Origin: Epiperipatus broadwayi
Taxonomy: Eukaryota > Onychophora > Udeonychophora > Euonychophora > Peripatidae
Direction: 5' to 3'
NCBI GenBank assembly: GCA_028023455.1
Contig: JAQFVV010000020.1
Coordinates: 6,743,092 to 6,807,091 of the forward strand
Length of the DNA stretch: 64,000 nt
The translations under genes and the position numbers were made by a program. Position 1 is the first letter of the stretch, and every line of letters begins with the position of its first letter. Below the pieces are notes generated by a model. The model worked only from the letters and a program-made list of their open reading frames with translations. It was not told where the DNA came from and searched no databases. Below, piece by piece: positions 23,080-33,749 of this stretch.

Positions 23080-23925
23080 TTTATATTAAATTATTTATGA
23101 AATAAAAAAGAATGGATAAATATGGAAGTTGTCTATAAAAAAGAAGTGATAGACTGAACTTTGATTCAAGAATTGTCATTTCTCTATTCCACCACTCCCC
23201 TACTGCACTAACAACATCGAAATGATAGTCACGTGGGAACTATAACCAAATACTTTTGAGTTTATCACTCTAGCTATACGCAAAACTTCAAAAGTGGTTT
23301 ATTATTATTTAAACATTATTAATTATATTTTGTCCAGCGTGGTTTAGTGCAGTTAGAGAATATTAGATGAATGCGTTTCCAGTTCTGACAATTCTGGTGT
23401 TCGAACTCCTTATGAATCTTTTTTTTCATGATAAATGTATTTCAATTACTTTAGATTAAGAAAACAAGAATTATTAATCTTTTAGGTTTTTTAATTTTTG
23501 TTTATCTGAATAATAATAATAATTATATCATGTGTTCTTTTTCTTCTTTGATGATTTATATCATGTTTAAACATTTAGAAAAATTACTTAATAGGTAAAA
23601 GCACTTTAATTGTTTAATGCAGTTAATGTCGAAACATGAAATGAGTTTTAAAACTAATTGCATATAGACTGTAATAGTTTTGACACTATAGGAATAAAGA
23701 AAAATTGATGATTTTATTTACAACATTGAAAATTTATAAATAACTCCCAGGTTAGTAAAACGTTTTGTTATCTGCAATATTCAAATTTTTAAATGCTACG
23801 ATTTTATATATGTAAAATTTTACATATTACTGTTTTACATATAATTTTGTATATTTTAGAAGTACAAAATTACTTTTACATAGTCTTTTCTAAGCATTTA
23901 TTTTTATATAGCGCATGTTTATAAA
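23080..23925. other. AT-rich interval, nothing recognised
   Basis: 23330-23420 (GCGTGGTTTAGTGCAGTTAG ... GTTCGAACTCC) has a tRNA-like look, with box-B-like GTTCGAACTCC at 23400-23410. It could be an isolated SINE of another family, but I found no second copy. Confidence 0.4.
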
Positions 23926-23927
23926 TT

Positions 23928-24118
23928 GTACTACATTAACGATCAGCCTTTCAAGATTTGCCCATATATAAGTATTTGGGTTGGAAAGAATAAGTGGATT
24001 CATTTTATTTTTTCTTAAATACTATATCTTGTGTTGGGAGTGGAAGTATTCATTTATTATTAACACTCATAAAAAGCACATGCACAATAGCTTGAAAGGC
24101 TGATCTTTAATGTATTAT
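23928..24118. mobile_element. MITE with 28-bp terminal inverted repeats
   Basis: TTAACGATCAGCCTTTCAAG (left arm 23928-23955) is mirrored by CTTGAAAGGCTGATCTTTAA (right arm 24091-24118). The interior from 23955 (GATTTGCCCATA ... GTATTCATTTA) is homologous to the interior of the inverted elements at 57.2-57.9 kb, although the termini differ. There is no coding capacity. Confidence 0.8.
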
Positions 24119-24611
24119 AGTCTTTTCTAGAAACAGGAATTTATAAGAAACTTGGGTTGTAAAATCAACTATCTTAAGATTCATAGAGTTGACTGGATTG
24201 ACCCTAAATAAGCTACCTTAAAAAATAGTATGCTTGATTGTGATTAAACAAAAAATCAAAGTTCATCAAACTCAGACATATCCCAAGATGTGATTATTGA
24301 AGGTGCATATATTAAATTACAAGATCCTTTTTAAAATAGTACATTAATACAATTGTTATGAATTAAATATATATATATGTTGATATAAAATTTTTATAAA
24401 TCAGTAAGAAAGTTTATATTTTGAAAATTAAAAAGAATCATGCTATACGGACTAATTTAAAAACATAAATGTCAAGACGCTAATATTATATTTCATTTGA
24501 TTTTATAATCCAAAATAAAATTATATTAAAAGTTTGTTAAAATGTATGTATTTGCTTAATGGATGGATGATTGAGAAACTTGGTAAAAATTACAATACAT
24601 TCAAATGATAG

Positions 24612-24905
24612 TGTTTCCTGAATGTTTATGATGATGGTGTTTTAGTTATATTTATGTTGGACTATTTCCATCATCTAATATGAATATTTAATGTCTTTAA
24701 AAAAATTTAACTTTATTTAAATATTTAAATTATGTTTAACTGTTATTAATAGCACGCAAGTTAGTATATGCACAATGTTTTGAGCAGGATTATCAAGTGT
24801 TGCTGGATTGACCAGTAACTAGCATGGGAATTGAGACTGGACTCTTAGATTCTTGAGTATTGAATTGTAAGGTAACCCTCAAACTAACTGCGCCACCCTG
24901 CCAAA
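24612..24905 (-). repeat. Repeat family A copy attached to a PLE 3' end
   Basis: In sense (minus) it starts GGCAGGGTGGCGCAGTTAG, with a good box A (TGGCGCAGTTAG). The region corresponding to box B is mutated (TCTCAATTCC). It runs to the AT-rich end at 24612 and directly follows the PLE 3' region that ends at about 24906. The same junction recurs at 27402. Confidence 0.85.
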
Positions 24906-25029
24906 GGCAACAGTCAATAGAAATTTCATATACTTACTTATGAGGTTCATCCTGACTTCTCCACTTTTTTCTAAGAGCAAAGTTAATTAGTAGTCTCCAA
25001 TACATACATAATATTTAGTTAGTCCCACT

Positions 25030-25480
25030 ATGTTGACTTATGGGATTGTTTGCCATGGTCATGGAAGAAGCTTTTTTAAATTTTATTTTTTGTACCTTTG
25101 CTTTTCTATCCAATATTTTTGTATTTCCCAATTGAACATATGTTTATTGGTATATAGACACATCTGTTTTTTATCTTCTAATCTTCAGTTTGTGTTCTTG
25201 CAAGCACTTTTAATAGGATGATTGGTCTCACCAATATATGTTTTTTCACATTCACAAGGTAGTGAACTACTATGTGAATGTGGAAGAACATATATGCATA
25301 TTTTTTCCTAACATTTCAAGTTTAGGCTTTGTAGATGTTAGAATTCCATGTAGTGTGGTATGGCTCTGGAAAGCTGTCCTGATGTTATACTGATTGCAGA
25401 TTTTCTTTAATTTGTCAGATATTTTTGGTATGTATGGGTACACTAAATTATCAATAATGGTTTTTTTCTTTTTATGGTTC
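25030..25480 (-). pseudogene. GIY-YIG endonuclease fragment of the Penelope-like element
   Basis: The minus-strand reading contains NQYNIRTAFQSHTTLHGILT (about 25400-25330), the PLE linker ending before the nuclease. PCECEKTYIGETNHPIK follows (about 25260-25205), where CxC...TYIGET is the start of a Penelope GIY-YIG domain. HMFNWEIQKYW (about 25140-25110) corresponds to the conserved HxxxWE block. Stops interrupt after TNK and elsewhere. The NRRDA-type C-terminal block of related PLEs (see 30.6 kb) is not seen here. Confidence 0.85.
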
Positions 25481-25626
25481 TTTTTGTTGCCTATTTAAAA
25501 TTTTCTTAATAACAGCTGATGGATACCGTTTTTCATAAGAATTGGTTTTATATAGATCTTTTCTTTTCCAAATCACTGGTTTCTGAACAAACTTCTTTTG
25601 CTGTGTTCCATAATGATAGTATAACT

Positions 25627-26110
25627 TCATGTTTTGTGCTTATGGAATAATTGAATATATAGGATAAGTTTTGTTTCTGTATGTGTGGGTTTTTGGAAAA
25701 CTGTAGTTTTGATTTTGCCATGAGGGAGTCTTGTCACAAGAACATCTAAGAATGCCAATTTTTGTTCTTGTTCTGGTTCTATTGGGAATTTAATTGAAGG
25801 GATATGCTGTTGAATTGTTTCCAAAAAAATTGTAGTAGCACCATATGGTCATACAACAAATGTATCATCTATATAGGGAAGCCAAACTTTAGATGAATGT
25901 AGAGTAGTTTTTGTGACTGTGGTTTCAAGTTCTTCCATGTAAATATTGCTAATCAGGGATGACAATGGTGAGCCCATAGCCATTCCTTGATTTTTTTGAA
26001 AAAATTCTGTTACATTGAAAGTAGGTTGTTTTTATGCAGAATGTTAATAGTTCCATTATACTATCAATAGGAATGGTTCTGGTTTGTAAGCTATTATCAC
26101 CATTTAACTT
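25627..26110 (-). pseudogene. Penelope reverse transcriptase, C-terminal half
   Basis: Reading down the minus strand: IDSIMELLTFCIK, then QGMAMGSPLSSLISNIYMEE (about 25985-25930), the PLE version of RT motif B. LPYIDDTFVVW (about 25880-25850) is motif C with both Asp. LAFLDVLVTRLPHGKIKT and VFQKPTHTETK (about 25765-25670) are the block that follows the palm in PLEs. A frameshift near 25990-26040 and stops after 25627 break it. PLE RTs are related to telomerase and act with the downstream endonuclease. The N-terminal RT motifs are missing because the element is cut at 26124 where the repeat A copy begins. Confidence 0.92.
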
Positions 26111-26124
26111 TTCTTTACAATAGA

Positions 26125-26390
26125 CAGTGCTTAAAATTCAATACTCAAGAATCTAAGAATCCAGGTTTGAATACCATGCTAGTACTTTCACTGGTCAGGT
26201 CAGCAACACCTGAAGAAAACTGGGAGAATAATACCTTTCAAAACTTTGTGACTAAACTAACCTATATGCTATTATTAACAGTTGAACATATTTGGAATAT
26301 TTAAATAAAGTTAAATTTTTCTAAAGACATTCAATATTCTATTAGATGATGGAAATAGTTTAACATGTAAATACAACTATTCAAATAATA
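26125..26390 (+). repeat. Repeat family A copy at the 5' side of the PLE, inverted
   Basis: It starts AATTCAATACTCAAGAATC and runs in plus orientation, opposite to the copy at the PLE's other end. It has a box-B-like GGTTTGAATACC, CTGAAGAAAACTGGG and an AT-rich body. It joins the RT reading abruptly at about 26124. Confidence 0.85.
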
Positions 26391-26394
26391 GATA

Positions 26395-27090
26395 CCACTT
26401 ATTATTTTTCAGATGTGAAAAATTTTTTAAATCTACTTTTTGAAATAAGCTTAAGCTACAAAATTACTTTCCCTACCAATTTCTTGGCTATTATCAAAGT
26501 AAAACCATAGAGCTTATAAACAATAGAGACCTCTTGAGAAATCCTCAAGAAGAATTATTGTGAAAAAAGGAATATAAATCTCTATTAATTCTGGTTGATG
26601 AAGGTTTAAATTATTTTATTTCTTTGTCTAAATCTCCAATTATAAAACTATATTGGAGAATTTTGAGATTTCAAGCAGACATATAAATTTTAAAAAAAAT
26701 AACTCATAATTAATACAATTATCATCTGATTATTGATTAAGTAGGTATCTGACTTTTTTCTGGAGATTGAAAAACTGTACTAATATAAATCATCTATTTT
26801 AGAAAAGACATGTCCATTTGCAACCACAAAATTTGTCAAGTTTTATCTGGACTAAATTCAAATGCTAAATCATGAACATATCAGATAAATATATTAACCA
26901 TTGTTTCATTAGCCCCTTGGGTTGATGATGATCAATGACTTTTTTATAACAGGACTTGATGCTAATAAGTATTAGTGAATTTTTTGTAATTTATCATATT
27001 TATTATTATTATTGGTTTCATAGAGATTTTTACTTATACGCATATAATTATGTATAGTGAGCAATATGTGGGTATTAAAACTTTCTATCA
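26395..27090. other. AT-rich interval, nothing recognised
   Basis: No motif-bearing frame was seen. It ends where the next family A copy begins. Confidence 0.5.
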
Positions 27091-27095
27091 TCATT

Positions 27096-27402
27096 TTTCT
27101 GAAGGTTTGTAATGATGGTGTTTTAGTTGTATTTATATGTTGGACTATTCCATCATATAATATGAATATTGCATGTTTTACAAAAATTTAACTTTATTTA
27201 AATATTCCAAATACATTAAAATGTTAATAAAAGCACACAGGTTAGTATATGCACAGAATTTTGAAAGATATTATTCTCCCCTCTTCTTCAGGTGTTGCTG
27301 GCTGACCAGTGGTAATAGCATCGGAATTGAACCTGGACCCTTAAATTCTTGAGTATTGAATTTTAAGGTAACACTCTAAACAGCTGAATCATCTTGCAAA
27401 AG
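27096..27402 (-). repeat. Repeat family A copy attached to a second PLE 3' end
   Basis: Same orientation and same junction as 24612-24905. Sense-strand features include box-B-like GGTTCAATTCC and CTGAAGAAGAGGGG. Confidence 0.85.
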
Positions 27403-27690
27403 GCAACAATCAGTAGAAATTTCCTATCCTTCTCTATGAAGTTCCCCCTAATTTCTTCACTTTTTCCTAAGAGCAAAGTTGATTAGTGATCTCCATACAT
27501 TATGTATAGTCACACTAGGTTAACATGGGATTGTTTGCCATTGTCATGTGAGCAGCTTATTTTAATTTTCTTTTTTATACCTTTTCTTCTCTATCCAATA
27601 TTTTTGTATTTTCCCAATTGAACATATGTTCACTGGTACATACATGATCCGTTACTTCAGACACATATGTTTTCTTTCTTCTAATTATCA
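27403..27690 (-). mobile_element. Second PLE copy, 3' end only
   Basis: It is about 85% similar by eye to 24906-25160, including the antisense of the CATGTTCACTGG and CCAATTGAACATATG blocks. The copy stops within the GIY-YIG-adjacent sequence near 27690. With the preceding repeat A it reproduces the arrangement at 24.6-25.2 kb. Confidence 0.8.
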
Positions 27691-27699
27691 GTCTCATAA

Positions 27700-28480
27700 A
27701 ACTTTAAAGCAGATAAAAACTAATAATATAATATTTTGACTAATTTGAGTTTCCCTTTGCATATTATATATCAGTCACAATTTAAAAGAATTGATTTAAG
27801 AGTTAAATATTTAAAATATTGTATATTTGCATTTTTAAATTTCTCATTTGTACTTGGCTGTATAAATGGCACCACGAATTATCTCTCAATTCATTGGAAT
27901 CAGCCATGTGTTTGCAATTTCAGTGAAATCATTTACAATTAATTTACTCTCTTTATGTGATGGCTGTAAATTATTTAATAGAAATTTTACTTAAAATGAC
28001 TCTAAAGTTAATGATGATGCCAATTCTATATGATAAAATAAAAATAAATGATTTGGTAGTATACAACAGGTAATATGTAGAACAAACACATTCACATGTT
28101 TATTCATCTAGATTTGAAAACATCTGTATGTGAATATGCTCTTTCTCTAAATTTATTATTGTACTGTATTCTTCATAATGGCATTATTTCTTTTTATGTT
28201 AAGTAATGTTGTTGATGTCTTAGTATGTATAATTTTAAAAGTAAATTGTATCACAGGTATATGTTTATACATATTAAAAATAATAACTACAGGATTTAAT
28301 ATTATTCATGATTTTAAGCATTCACCTTGGAATCAAATCATTATATATACATGATAATAGAAACACATATTCCATTATGTGGATTATCAGTTAATTTATT
28401 TATTTAGTATAGGAATTTCTTTGACAACTCACTACTATTAAACATTATGATGGAATCTATCAAGATTCCAATTAGAAGAC
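27700..28480. other. AT-rich interval, nothing recognised
   Basis: The open frame 27736-27942 has no motif I recognise. No repeat family member was seen. Confidence 0.5.
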
Positions 28481-28519
28481 AGATTTACCAGTGAATTTAT
28501 TAAGTGTAAGGATTCCATT

Positions 28520-29300
28520 GTGATTCAAAAATTCAATGTCCTTGGATATCAATCCTCTGCATTTTGTCCAAATTTTAGCCTTCAGATTTTCAGTACGCAC
28601 CTTACTGTAATGAATACTTTGTTGACTATTGAATCTTTTTCCTGATAATATTTTAATACTGGATCTTGAAAATACTGGAAGTCCTAAACATCAATTTCCT
28701 ATTGACAATTGACTTGTGGACTTTTTCTTGGTCACTTATTGAGAATATTCCATTTAATACTCTGTCATTTAGTCTCAGGTTTGTAGTGGATAAATACATC
28801 TTATCATCAGTAACTTCTGTTTGTGATCTTCTGTGAATTGTTGCACAAACTTTTTGAAACCTACATTTGTCATAGATTATTGCATAGGCAGAGACATGGC
28901 TGATTTACAAAAGATTAGCATCATAATCACATTGTCACTCATCTATTCAGCAGAATCAGGTCATTTTAATGCATTATTAATGTCATCAGTCATGGACATA
29001 GACTGCTGTTCTCTTCCTTCATTTTTGATTTATGCAACCTTGTTTGAACTTCTCTGTTCATTCATATAACACTTCTTTACAACAAAACATTTCCCCCTAT
29101 TTTGCACATAGTCTTCAAAAATATCAACATCAGATACATTCTCAAACCATAAAAAGCTAATCACTATATGCTGGTCTCCATTGTGCAAATCACCAAATGG
29201 GGCCACTACTTTTTTTACATTGTAGTCACATTTGAATTGATATAACATTTTCAAAACTGCACAGCAATGACTGGGGAAAAGCAATCTCATATGGAAAGTG
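28520..29300 (-). pseudogene. Decayed coding relic, possibly a transposase
   Basis: A minus-strand frame at 29030-29290 (86 codons, CDYNVKKVVAPFGDLHNG, IFEDYVQNRGKCFVVKKCYM) is followed in nearby frames by further protein-like text such as VGFKKFVQQF and DDINNALK. The GFKKFVQ stretch loosely recalls the segment before the catalytic core of hAT transposases, but no DDE residue or zinc finger is convincing. Base composition is more balanced than the surroundings. I do not assign a family with confidence. Confidence 0.3.
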
Positions 29301-29344
29301 CTGATAAGACAGCACAGCAGTTGAAGTTTTAATATAATTGAAAT

Positions 29345-30595
29345 GCAGATAATTTATAGCTCTCCCCATATATCTTGATTTAGTGATAAATTTGACCTAC
29401 GTAATAGTTTTGTATAAATTTTATGTGAACTGATTTGCTTTCTGATATTTTGTGGAGGAATATATAAAAGAACAAAATATCACTGCAAAGGAGTAGGGTA
29501 TAGTCCGAGTCTTGAGTTTTTTAGTAATATTTCTCATGGCAATATTATGTATTCTATGTTAGCACACACACACACACACACCCAAACAAAAAGTCAAATA
29601 TTCGCTAGTAAAATATACAAATATTAAAACAGCTATATGTAGAGAATTTGCGTCACAATTCAAAATAGTATCAGTCAGTTTTTTTTACGAAAATTATTTT
29701 TAGAAATTATATAGATGCAATATTTAATATAGGAACAAAATAAATTAACCTTCAAACTAAGATTATTCCTAAGTAGTGTGGACTAGAATTATGTTTCAGT
29801 CCATTGTTGTAGATAATTAGATATTCATCTAATGTTTAGATAAAAGTTTATCGCACGGTTTTGTGGAATTAAACTAAAATAATCTTTCAAAAAAGTTTTC
29901 AAAATTTTCAAATTCTTATTAAGACGCATTTCTATTTCTGAAAACAATTTATTTTATAAAATTACAATAATGTTATTAATATACCTGAATGTCCTTCATT
30001 CTCCTTCTGGAAGATCAAGGCAAACTAATTACTTTATACTAAAAGTTAAAATAAAGAAGCACTATAATATATTAAATTATTAATGCCTTTTATGTAAGCT
30101 AAAACTTATCAACAATAAAAGCCATTCATAAAAGAATATGACCATTTTAATTTCAAGAGGAAAAAAGATAAAAGCAAAGCAAAATAATGGCAATAGTAAT
30201 AATAATAGTTATACACTAGAAATTAGTTTTACAATAATCATAGTAAACCAATATGTGAGACACAAATACATTCATATAAACAACATCTATACTCCATTAA
30301 TCTATTGATTTGATATTTTGTAATGAAGTCTTTTAATTTCTTTTATAGCACACTTTTCTTTATGAAATACATGTGAACTATAGCTTCCCAAGATATTCTG
30401 TCTCAGCCATGTCTTCTCAATAAAATCAAGGAATATTGTACTTCTGTAGAATGTGAGATATTTTTATAGTGTGAACAGAATCTGTGATTTTCATGAAGAC
30501 TCTGTCAAATTCACTATAAAATATTTTATAAGAAATCTTGTATTGTTCATTCACTTCACATGCCCAATCTAAAAAAGATGTGATTTTATAACAGT
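29345..30595. other. AT-rich interval with a CA microsatellite
   Basis: A CA run lies at 29564-29581. Nothing else was recognised. Confidence 0.5.
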
Positions 30596-30599
30596 AAAC

Positions 30600-31060
30600 T
30601 TTATACTAACCTCCATAATGGCTGCAGTGTGGCATATTATGGGGAAACATGCGCTGCAATCACTGCCAGAATATCGCAACACCAATACATATATACCAAG
30701 GCAAGAATTAAATATAAAGATAGATCAATATCTTTCGAACATCAAAGATCCACAGGTCACATATCTGAACCTATGATGGCAGAAATGATTTGCACGGAGC
30801 GCAATGACACCAAGCGCAAGATAAAGGAGACTTGCTTTTTAGTAGAAGACCCCAAGTCCATCAATAGGAGAGATGCTTGCTTCTCTATTTTAAAAAAATG
30901 GGCTGTCTAAGTGATTTGCGCATATTTGCATACATCTCTATTAGACAAGATAACAACAAACATTATTATTATAAGCTATTAGTTTGGGAGCACGAAGTTC
31001 CCGAAAGCACTAAGCAAGTATAAACTTTTAATATAGCTTCACGATGTGCATTTCAAGCGC
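30600..31060 (+). mobile_element. Penelope-like element of a second lineage, 3' end
   Basis: A plus-strand GIY-YIG end plus 3' region (GGGAGCACGAAGTTCCCGAA near 30987). It is 5'-truncated just upstream of the nuclease. It differs strongly in sequence from the 25-kb PLE but is close to the fragment at 50.7-50.9 kb, with which it shares the C-terminal block and a downstream TTTGCATA stretch. Confidence 0.85.
30605..30910 (+). pseudogene. GIY-YIG endonuclease C-terminal domain of a Penelope-like element
   Basis: An open frame of about 95 codons reads CSVAYYGETCAAITARISQH, the YIGET start with Ile replaced by Tyr, an Arg in ITARI (equivalent to the catalytic Arg) and the QH block. It continues STGHISEPM, then ERNDTKRKIKETCF with the conserved Glu of the nuclease, and KSINRRDACF at the end before a stop at 30910. 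This is the full C-terminal layout of a Penelope endonuclease and, unusually for this window, has no internal stop. The RT part is absent, so it cannot act alone. Confidence 0.88.
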
Positions 31061-31064
31061 AATA

Positions 31065-32320
31065 TATAGACTATCACATTTACAAAATTGAATAACATAT
31101 TAATTATTTAGCATGATTGAAGAAAAGAAAATGGGAGTAAAATAGCTTTGTTAGTGCTATTATGTTATTTTTAACTTTATTAAATGATTTTTCTATGGAA
31201 ATGTATATTTTTTCTTTGAGGTTTATTGAATAAATAAAAATTCTCAATAGCAAGAGAAGTACAGAATTTATATAATATTCAATCCCAAAAAATATGAAAT
31301 AAAAAAGTAAAAAAAAGTAAATCTTTTGATATAACTTCAAAAAGAGAAGACCTAAAAAAATCTCTAAGAAATAAATGAATTGCTTATTGAAAGTTTCATT
31401 TCGGTTCAGCTATTTCCAAATTATTTCATGAGATATTCTTCTAAGCTTCCTCATTTAAAATAAACATTTACCTAGAGACTTTTTGGTTTTAATTTTGAAC
31501 TCAAAGTTGAATCTGAAATATTGAAAGAAAACGATCATTTAATTAAAAGAAATAATTATACTTATTTATTTTACAAGTTTATCTTTATTTATTGGTCCTG
31601 CTTAGCTATCAGGATTATTAAAATCTCATTATCTTCTCTAATGGATGACATTTGTAGAATAAAATCTATCTATTTATAAACAAATATTTTCTTTATTTAA
31701 ATGATAATGTGATATTATAATATGCAATTTTTACATTTGTAAACATTTTCTCAGAGTAATGATGATGATATTAAATATAACACGAATGAAAAGTTTAAAA
31801 GAAGGGTGAATGAATAGATGAATATTTAATATAAGTATAAAATGCTAAATGAATAAGTATTCAATATTAAATGCATAATGAGCACATAAAAATAAGTGAA
31901 TGAATACTCAATATCAAGATGAACAAAAACTAAAAAAAGTCATTGAACATCCTGTACTAAATATTAAACAATGTTAGTTCTTTATTTAATTTGAGCCCTT
32001 AATATCTCTATGTTTTGCAATCATTTCCATAACATCTCATTTAAGATATTTATCACTTTAACCTATTCTTAAATAACAATTGTCAACATTTTGAAAGATA
32101 TAAAAAATAATGAACACCTAGATTTGTCAAGGTTTGGTTTTAGTTTTCTCTCAAAACAACAAATTCTGTTATTAATGCCCTCGTGTTTATTTTATGAAAT
32201 TAGTGTTTAGTATTGTTTGGTATTCTGTAAAGATGGACTCCTTTCTTGTATATATATATATATGTTAATTCTAATATTTTCACAGATAAAAGATGTCAAA
32301 ATTTAGTACTTAATACTTTT
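31065..32320. other. AT-rich interval, nothing recognised
   Basis: A TA run lies at 32252-32263. No motif-bearing frame was seen. Confidence 0.5.
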
Positions 32321-32321
32321 T

Positions 32322-32452
32322 GAATGGATGAAATAAGAAAGTGTGCAGGGGTGATGTGGAGAAGGGAAGCTAAAGATCAGAGAAGATGGATTAAACTTGG
32401 AGAGATCCTTCATCCTGCAGTGAATTGATGTTTGATAATGATGATGATTATC
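32322..32452 (+). mobile_element. RTE 3' terminus, short 5'-truncated copy
   Basis: The plus-strand reading gives MDEIRKCAGVMWRREAKD, then RRWIKLGEILHPAVN and a TGATGATGAT-type tail (32438-32448). It is about 95% similar by eye to 48476-48600, so both come from the same RTE family. It is a typical dead-on-arrival insertion. Confidence 0.88.
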
Positions 32453-32524
32453 AAAGATTATTGAATAGCATGTTTTATCCTATTTGTAATCTTTTTTGAT
32501 TAATAAATTTATTTTAAAAAAAGA

Positions 32525-32544
32525 TGTCATCATCATCATCATCA

Positions 32545-32620
<76 letters not shown>
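32525..32620. repeat. CAT and ATT microsatellite
   Basis: A short CAT run (32528-32546) passes into about 24 ATT units up to 32620. It abuts the PLE fragment that starts next to it. Confidence 0.95.
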
Positions 32621-32650
32621 TGCAGAATATTCCGTGTAGTGAAATGGCTA

Positions 32651-32697
32651 AATGCTGACGTTTTAGTACAATATCAAGTACCTTCCTCAGAGCATCC
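32651..32697 (-). ncRNA. Hammerhead-like motif in PLE terminal sequence
   Basis: On the minus strand: stem I half GAUGCU, CUGAGGA (CUGANGA), stem II GGUAC with GUACU around an 8-nt loop, then AAAAC in place of GAAAC, GUC, and stem I half AGCAUU, which pairs with GAUGCU over six pairs. The loss of G12 argues that this copy is inactive. The layout matches the minimal hammerheads known in PLE terminal repeats. Confidence 0.6.
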
Positions 32698-32959
32698 TTT
32701 TTCTCAAATCTCAAATCCCACAAATAATAATAATAATATGACATATATATATAATCAAAACTACCCAAATCCAAAATTCAACCAGACCAGCATAAAAATA
32801 ATATTAAAACACTACCAAAGGTTTCACTGCTACAAGCAGACTTCTCAAGTGTAAAGAACTACAAAAACTACACAATATATAAAATATTAAACATTACCCA
32901 CAAATCCATTCACTTCCCATCCACCTTTAATATTAAAAGAACTCTTAAATAAATTAATT

Positions 32960-33175
32960 GCTTCAGAATAATAAATTTTCTATAATAAAGATTCTTTAAT
33001 TCTTCTTTTGATTTCATTTCTCTCAAAGAAGACAACCTTAGCTTCATCAAAATCAATAGTGTGGCCTGTATCTTTTTCATGGACATACAAAGCAGAACTA
33101 AGATATCTATTTTTAACTCTACTTTTATGAACCTTTATTCTTTCATTTAAATTCAAACTACTCTGACCTATGTTT
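32960..33175 (-). pseudogene. GIY-YIG endonuclease fragment, third PLE lineage
   Basis: The minus-strand reading shows NIGQSSLNLNERIKVHKSRV, then LYVHEKDTGHTIDFDEAKVV, then ERNEIKRRIKESLL. These correspond to the Arg-containing helix (ERIKxH), the TGHxIDFDxAKV strand and the Glu-bearing RNEIKRRIKES helix of Penelope endonucleases. The YIGET start is missing, and the NRRD-type end has been replaced by EAINLFK. Confidence 0.82.
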
Positions 33176-33255
33176 TGATATTATTTTTATGCTGGTCTGG
33201 TTTAATTTTGGATTTGGGGTAGTTTTGATTATATATTGACTAGTTTAGCTTTATG

Positions 33256-33259
33256 CTTG

Positions 33260-33316
<57 letters not shown>
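33256..33316. repeat. TA microsatellite, about 27 units
   Basis: An uninterrupted TA run next to the PLE fragment. It is likely length-variable. Confidence 0.97.
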
Positions 33317-33317
<1 letters not shown>

Positions 33318-33319
33318 TA

Positions 33320-33745
33320 ATTTAGAATTTCTTTTATTGATTTGAAACAATGCTAAATCTTGTTATAATTTCATATATAGTATAACAATAATTTATAAAC
33401 TTGAAATATATATTTTTAATTTGATTGAGGATAGTTTCATTTTTTATCATATTTATGATCATCATCTTCTCTTGTTCCTCTTCTTTATCCCATTGGAATG
33501 TAAAGTTGGAATAATTAGGCAATAATAAAATGATAATACTTGATCTTTGTTTGCCGTCCTATTAATGCAGTTTTTCTAGAACTTAATATTTAGAATTACA
33601 CTATAATATTAATGAGCCTTTTATCCATTAAGATGCCTATAAAATAAGTATACTTCTCAGAAAACAAAACTTATATTAGCAGATTTCTTTTACAGTTTAT
33701 TTATTTGCCTAATAAATAAATAATACAAAAACTTTATTAAATAAT
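33320..33745. other. AT-rich interval, nothing recognised
   Basis: It lies between the TA run and the foldback element. No motif was found. Confidence 0.5.
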
Positions 33746-33749
33746 GAAA

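Larger units (their letters stand above)
24906..26124 (-). mobile_element. Penelope-like retroelement (RT plus GIY-YIG), 5'-truncated
   Basis: The minus-strand element contains the second half of a Penelope RT, a linker and a GIY-YIG endonuclease, in this order from 26124 down to about 25030, then a short 3' region to 24906. It is bracketed by family A repeats in inverted orientation (24612-24905 and 26125-26385). PLE terminal repeats are known in direct or inverted orientation. Frameshifts and stops make it non-functional. Confidence 0.9.
32622..33240 (-). mobile_element. Penelope-like element of a third lineage, with inverted terminal segments
   Basis: The minus-strand PLE remnant has a GIY-YIG end (about 33170-32960) and a 3' region with a hammerhead-like motif at 32651-32697. 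About 56-bp segments at 32749-32804 and 33178-33234 (AATCAAAACTACCCAAATCC and complement) are inverted repeats that bracket the endonuclease piece, reminiscent of the inverted terminal repeats of PLEs. It lies between an ATT and a TA microsatellite. Confidence 0.82.
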
